Position numbers and translations under genes: made by a program. Positions 60,180-64,000 of a DNA stretch of 64,000 nt are shown here, piece by piece. Below the pieces are notes generated by a model that saw only the letters and a program-made list of their open reading frames with translations, ran no database searches and had not been told where the DNA came from. The stretch's first letter is position 1, and each line of letters begins with the position of its first letter. Source of the DNA: Frigoriglobus tundricola (GTDB taxonomy: Bacteria; Planctomycetota; Planctomycetia; Gemmatales; Gemmataceae); the NCBI RefSeq assembly GCF_013128195.2, contig NZ_CP053452.2, positions 4,402,001 to 4,466,000 of the forward strand. The letters are read 5' to 3'.

Positions 60180-62132
60180 ATGGGCAAAACCCTCGACCGC
60201 CGCGGCCCCGACACCTCCGACATCAACCCCGCCTGGAAGCTCCACGACGCGTTCGAGACCTACGGCGTCAAGAACTGGGGCAAGGGCTACTTCGGGATCA
60301 ACAAGGGCGGGCACGTCACCGTCCACCCGGACAAGGACCCCGACCGGGCGATCGACCTCAAGGACCTCGTCGATCAGATCCGCACCCGCGGCATCCAGCC
60401 GCCCCTCCTCCTCCGCTTCACCGACATCCTCCAGCACCGCATCGCCGAGATCGCCGGCGCGTTCGAGAAGTCCCGCTCCGAGTACGGCTACACCGGCGAC
60501 TACCACTGCGTGTACCCGATCAAGGTGAACCAGCAGCGGCACGTGGTCGAAGAGGTGCTGAACTTCGGCAAGGGCTACAACTTCGGGCTGGAGGCCGGCT
60601 CGAAGCCCGAGCTGCTCGCGGTCCTGGCCCTCACCAACGGCGTGGACACGCCCATCATCTGCAACGGGTTCAAGGACGACGAGTTCATCAAGATGGTGGT
60701 GCTCTCCCGCAAGATCGGGAAGAACATCATCCCGGTGGTGGAGAAGTTCACCGAGCTGGAACTGCTCGTGAAGTACATGGAGGAGCTGGGCGTCCGCCAG
60801 CCGATCGGCGTGCGCGTGAAGCTCGCCTCGCGCGGCTCGGGGCGGTGGCGCGGCTCGGCCGGGTACCGGTCCAAGTTCGGCCTGACGCTGACCGAGGTGC
60901 TAGAGGCCTACGAGTACCTCAAGTCGAAGGAACTGGGCGACTGCCTGCAGATGACCCACTTCCACATGGGGTCGCAGGTGTCGGACATCCGCAAGGTGAA
61001 GGACGCGCTCTCGGAAGCGGCCCGCGTGTACGTGGAGCTATACCGGCTCGGCGCGGGGCTGAAGTACATCGACGTCGGGGGCGGCCTGGGCATCGACTAC
61101 GACGGCTCGCAGACGGCGTTCGAGAGCAGCACGAACTACACGCTGCAGGAGTACGCCAACGACGTGGTGTACCGCATCAAGTCGGTGTGCGACGAGGCCG
61201 GCGTGCCGCACCCGGCGATCATCTCCGAGAGCGGGCGGGCGGTGGTCGCGTACCACTCCGTGCTCATCTTCGACGTGCTGGGGACGTCCGACTTCGACAA
61301 GTGTACCGCGCCGGACGCGCTGCCGGAGGACGCCCCGGAGCCGATCCGCGACCTGTACTCCAACTTCCGCGAGCTGAACAAGAAGAACTTCATCGAGTAC
61401 TACCACGACGCCGTAGACCAGATGGAGAAGACGCTCAGCCTCTTCAACCTGGGCCACCTGACGATCGAGCTGCGCGCGCTGGCGGAGCGGCTGTTCTGGG
61501 CGTTCGGCCGCAAGTTGCAGCGGATCGTCCGCGACCTCGACTACGTGCCGGAGGAGCTGAACGGCCTCGACACCATGCTCTCGGACACCTACTTCTGCAA
61601 CTTCTCGGTGTTCCAGAGCATGCCCGACTCGTGGGCGATCAAGCAACTGTTCCCGGTGATGCCGATCCACCGGCTGACGGAGGCGCCGACCCGCCGCGCC
61701 GTGCTGGGCGACATCACGTGCGACTCGGACGGCAAGATCGACCAGTTCATCGACCTGCGGGACGTGCGGAGCACGCTGGAGCTGCACCCGCACAACGCGA
61801 ACGAGCCGTACTACCTGGGCGCGTTCCTTTTGGGCGCGTACCAGGAGATCCTGGGCGACCTCCACAACCTGTTCGGCGACACGAACGCGGTCCACGTGTC
61901 GCTGGCGGACGACGGCACCCCCTCGATCGACGCGGTGGTCAAGGGCGACACCGTGACCGAGGTGCTGAACTACGTGCAGTACAGTGCGGAGAAGCTCACG
62001 GACCGGATGCGCAAGGACGTGGAGAAGGCGGTGAAGCACTCGCGCATCACCGCGGCCGAGGCCCGGCAGTTCCTCCGGTTCTACGAGAACGGCCTGGAGG
62101 GTTACACGTACCTGGAAGAACCGAGCGCGTAA
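60180..62132 (+). CDS. speA: Biosynthetic arginine decarboxylase
   Basis: 650 residues; converts arginine to agmatine, first step of the agmatine route to putrescine. Visible features: FGINKGGHVTVHP near the N-terminus, the pyridoxal-phosphate lysine in CVYPIKVNQQRHVVEEVL, QMTHFHMGSQVSDI, YIDVGGGLGIDYDGS, ISESGRAVVAYHSV, and GAYQEILGDLHNLFGDTNAV near the C-terminus. Length matches SpeA. ATG at 60180 has an AAAGG-like site upstream; the frame open to 60111 is less likely. Stand-alone gene. Confidence 0.95.
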   Translation: MGKTLDRRGPDTSDINPAWKLHDAFETYGVKNWGKGYFGINKGGHVTVHPDKDPDRAIDLKDLVDQIRTRGIQPPLLLRFTDILQHRIAEIAGAFEKSRSEYGYTGDYHCVYPIKVNQQRHVVEEVLNFGKGYNFGLEAGSKPELLAVLALTNGVDTPIICNGFKDDEFIKMVVLSRKIGKNIIPVVEKFTELELLVKYMEELGVRQPIGVRVKLASRGSGRWRGSAGYRSKFGLTLTEVLEAYEYLKSKELGDCLQMTHFHMGSQVSDIRKVKDALSEAARVYVELYRLGAGLKYIDVGGGLGIDYDGSQTAFESSTNYTLQEYANDVVYRIKSVCDEAGVPHPAIISESGRAVVAYHSVLIFDVLGTSDFDKCTAPDALPEDAPEPIRDLYSNFRELNKKNFIEYYHDAVDQMEKTLSLFNLGHLTIELRALAERLFWAFGRKLQRIVRDLDYVPEELNGLDTMLSDTYFCNFSVFQSMPDSWAIKQLFPVMPIHRLTEAPTRRAVLGDITCDSDGKIDQFIDLRDVRSTLELHPHNANEPYYLGAFLLGAYQEILGDLHNLFGDTNAVHVSLADDGTPSIDAVVKGDTVTEVLNYVQYSAEKLTDRMRKDVEKAVKHSRITAAEARQFLRFYENGLEGYTYLEEPSA

Positions 62133-62149
62133 TTTAGAGGTACTTCAGA

Positions 62150-62623
62150 ATGCATCAGGCGTACAGCTCGATCCTGTTTCTGCTCGGGGTTATGGCTCTG
62201 TCCGGGTGCGGAAAGAAATCGACCGAGACGGTCGGCCCTCCGAATTCGGGTGAAAATGCGCCCGGCCCTTCTGGCAGTAGCCCAAAGGAGTCACCTGCCG
62301 GGCGGTCGGCGTTCCTCGATAAGACCAAGCAAGTGCCGCCCCGACTGGAATGGAACACGGACATCACTTCTAATAAGGGTGGTGAGGTGACGTTCCGCGT
62401 CAGTTGTGCGGCCCCAGTCGGGATCACTGTCGTCACCGATAAAGGGTATAAGGCGGTAACGGGCAAGGGGAAAATCAACAAATCCGACGTGCTTTTAACC
62501 GTGGATGCCAAGCCGCCGAGTTACGAGGGCCGGGTCGTCGTACCCGCCGGAACGTCGTGGTTCATCATCGAAAACCAATCTGGTGCCGCGGCATCGATCC
62601 GACTGGAATGTTTTGCGAAATAG
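62150..62623 (+). CDS. Small lipoprotein
   Basis: 157 residues. Lipobox ALSGC at about 20, a Ser/Pro/Gly linker, then a compact beta domain (VTFRVSCAAPVGITVVTDKG, VVVPAGTSWFIIENQSG). GAGG nine bases upstream of the ATG. Lower GC than its neighbours. Function unknown; 17 bases after speA, so possibly co-transcribed. Confidence 0.75.
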   Translation: MHQAYSSILFLLGVMALSGCGKKSTETVGPPNSGENAPGPSGSSPKESPAGRSAFLDKTKQVPPRLEWNTDITSNKGGEVTFRVSCAAPVGITVVTDKGYKAVTGKGKINKSDVLLTVDAKPPSYEGRVVVPAGTSWFIIENQSGAAASIRLECFAK

Positions 62624-62649
62624 GAGCGACCGCGCCTGGAGGCGCACGC

Positions 62650-63108
62650 GTGTCTCCCTTCCACCTCCGATTCACGCTCACGCGCCGGCAGCGGCTCGAC
62701 GTCGAACTCGTGCCGTGGGCGCCGGCGATCGCCGCGGCGCTCGGCTTCTCGGTCGGGATCGCGTTCCTGACCGTCAACGTGTCCGTGTGGTTCCTCCCGT
62801 TCCTGCTCCTCCCGCCGGTCGTGTACCGGAGCCTGATCGCGTTCCTGTTCGACATCGTCGTCCGCGGCAGACGAACGGTGGAGCTCGTCGCGGACGACGT
62901 GGGCCTGACGGTGCGATCCGAGGGGACCGCGAAGTGGTTGCCGCTCGACGGCGTTTTCCAGGTGTTCCGCTCGGGTGATGCCTGGACCGTCCTCCACCTC
63001 GACGGGTCCGTGATCACCGTTCCCACCGGCGCGATCACCGCCGAACAAATCGAGTACCTGAAGACCTTCGTCCGCCGCGCCGCGGCGGCACGGTCGGCGG
63101 GGATATGA
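62650..63108 (+). CDS. Small membrane protein with YcxB-like C-terminal domain
   Basis: 152 residues from the GTG at 62650, chosen for GGAGG seven bases upstream; an earlier ATG would overlap the previous gene. Two helices (AIAAALGFSVGIAFLTVNV, WFLPFLLLPPVVYRSLIAF) and a cytoplasmic part (VADDVGLTVRSEGTAKWLPL, DGSVITVPTGAITAEQIEYL) like YcxB or PH-type small membrane proteins. Role unknown. Confidence 0.7.
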   Translation: MSPFHLRFTLTRRQRLDVELVPWAPAIAAALGFSVGIAFLTVNVSVWFLPFLLLPPVVYRSLIAFLFDIVVRGRRTVELVADDVGLTVRSEGTAKWLPLDGVFQVFRSGDAWTVLHLDGSVITVPTGAITAEQIEYLKTFVRRAAAARSAGI

Positions 63109-63273
63109 ACGGATAAGACGAGAGTTGTTACAGGGCAGAGGGTAGTGGGACATCGGGTCGTTTGCGGCTGCTCCACGCGGCTTCCATTCCGGCCGACCAC
63201 CCAACACGCGCACAACCCGTCCTCTTTCGGTACACTGTTCGCAACCCGCCTTCCGCTCCCGCCTGGAACCCCG

Positions 63274-64000
63274 ATGGAACTCACCGATCTCGCGTGGCCG
63301 GCGGTCGCCGCGCTGCCGAAGACGACGCCCGTCGTCTTCCCCATTGCCGCGCTCGAACAGCACGGCCGGCACATGCCCGTGTTCACCGACTCGCTCCTGC
63401 TCGGCGAGGTGATCCGCCGCGTGAAGCTCGCTCCCGTTGCCGAGAAGTGTCTGTTCGCGCCGCTCCAGTGGCTCGGCAACTCGCACCACCACCTGGATTT
63501 TCCCGGCACGCTCTCCGCGTCGCCCCGCGTGTACCTCGATCTGCTCAAGGACCTCGCGGCGTGCTTCCTGGCGCACGGTTTCACGCGGATCGTCTTCGTC
63601 AACGGCCACGGCGGGAACATCACCCCGTACCAGCAGGCGCTTTTCGAGCTGAAGCAGGAGCGCCGCGACCGCCGCGACCTCCTCCTGCTCGCGCTGACCT
63701 ACTGGGACGCGGCCGGGAACCCAGCAGAGGCACTCGGTCCTCGCGACCCGGCGCCCGCAGAGCCGGGCTTCACGGCCGCTCCAATTCCCGGCCTCGTGCA
63801 ACGGCGGATGGGGCACGCGTGCGAGTGGGAAACGTCGATGGTGTTGCGGCTGAACCCGAAGCTCGTCGTGGGCGAACTGGCAGCCGTGCCGGAGGTGCCG
63901 CACGGTCGCGAGTTCACCCCCGGCTACCGCGCGTGGGTGATGCCCGACCGCAGCGAGCCGGGGCACGTCGGCACGCCGGCGGCCGCGACCCCCGAAAAGG
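63274..64000 (+). CDS. Creatininase family amidohydrolase, C-terminus beyond the window edge
   Basis: 242 codons before the window ends. Metal and active-site motifs of the creatininase/mycofactocin MftE family: PIAALEQHGRHMPVFTDSLL, VFVNGHGGNITPYQ, HACEWETSMVL. Such enzymes cleave cyclic or linear amides (creatinine, formamides, or modified peptides) with two metal ions. The exact substrate cannot be told. Start ATG at 63274. Confidence 0.85.
   Translation, partial: MELTDLAWPAVAALPKTTPVVFPIAALEQHGRHMPVFTDSLLLGEVIRRVKLAPVAEKCLFAPLQWLGNSHHHLDFPGTLSASPRVYLDLLKDLAACFLAHGFTRIVFVNGHGGNITPYQQALFELKQERRDRRDLLLLALTYWDAAGNPAEALGPRDPAPAEPGFTAAPIPGLVQRRMGHACEWETSMVLRLNPKLVVGELAAVPEVPHGREFTPGYRAWVMPDRSEPGHVGTPAAATPEK

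Overview
The window looks like chromosome of a high-GC planctomycete of the Gemmata group. The evidence is several lineage-typical families side by side: five proteins with the Gemmata TIGR02996 repeat-companion domain, DUF1559 prepilin-like proteins, an ECF sigma factor carrying TIGR03067 domains, a PEP-CTERM-like tail, an extracellular FG-GAP protein with an N-terminal LEDRLTPA motif, and a large stock of intergenic palindromic repeats. I see no rRNA, CRISPR array, phage or insertion-sequence transposase. There is one tRNA, Ser(CGA). Family names are recalled from sequence signatures; no database search was run. Layout. 1-8.4 kb: a partial secreted FG-GAP protein, an ABC-2 exporter pair, a Gfo/Idh/MocA oxidoreductase, a DUF1559-like protein and the ECF sigma factor. 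8.4-17 kb, minus strand: a membrane-anchored SGNH/DUF1574-like protein, a PadR/HAAS regulator pair, and a TetR-adaptor-RND efflux operon. 17-31.8 kb: a DHH phosphoesterase, a membrane diheme cytochrome-like protein, DUF2294, a candidate structured RNA, beta-carbonic anhydrase, tRNA-Ser, a macro-domain gene with two small membrane genes, a LOG-family protein, a CPA2 antiporter, small secreted proteins and an ABC-F ATPase. 31.9-41.9 kb: the most interesting region, a tightly packed, translationally coupled operon resembling the uncharacterised STM4011-STM4015 cluster. It encodes an alkaline-phosphatase-fold hydrolase, two radical SAM enzymes and an ATP-grasp protein, with four leucine-rich-repeat proteins in an A-B-A-B pattern (A: TIGR02996-LRR; B: WGR-TIGR02996-LRR) inserted before the ATP-grasp gene. 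42-58 kb: a His/Thr-rich secreted protein, two large sensor kinases, a PhoD-like phosphatase, TPR, TIGR02996 and DUF4058 proteins, and a Ser/Thr kinase-receiver-HD-GYP fusion broken by one base. 58-64 kb: a DUF1559 pseudopilin with a lipoprotein, arginine decarboxylase SpeA, another lipoprotein, a small membrane protein and the start of a creatininase-family amidohydrolase. Two themes cut across the window. First, palindromic repeat elements of several families have entered coding sequence in frame, in the RND pump, its adaptor, the antiporter C-terminus, the ABC-F linker and both radical SAM genes. Second, several promoters place the start codon 6-7 bases after the -10 box, which suggests leaderless mRNAs. 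Two multi-domain signalling genes contain apparent single-base frameshifts at C-runs; these may be sequencing errors or real lesions.
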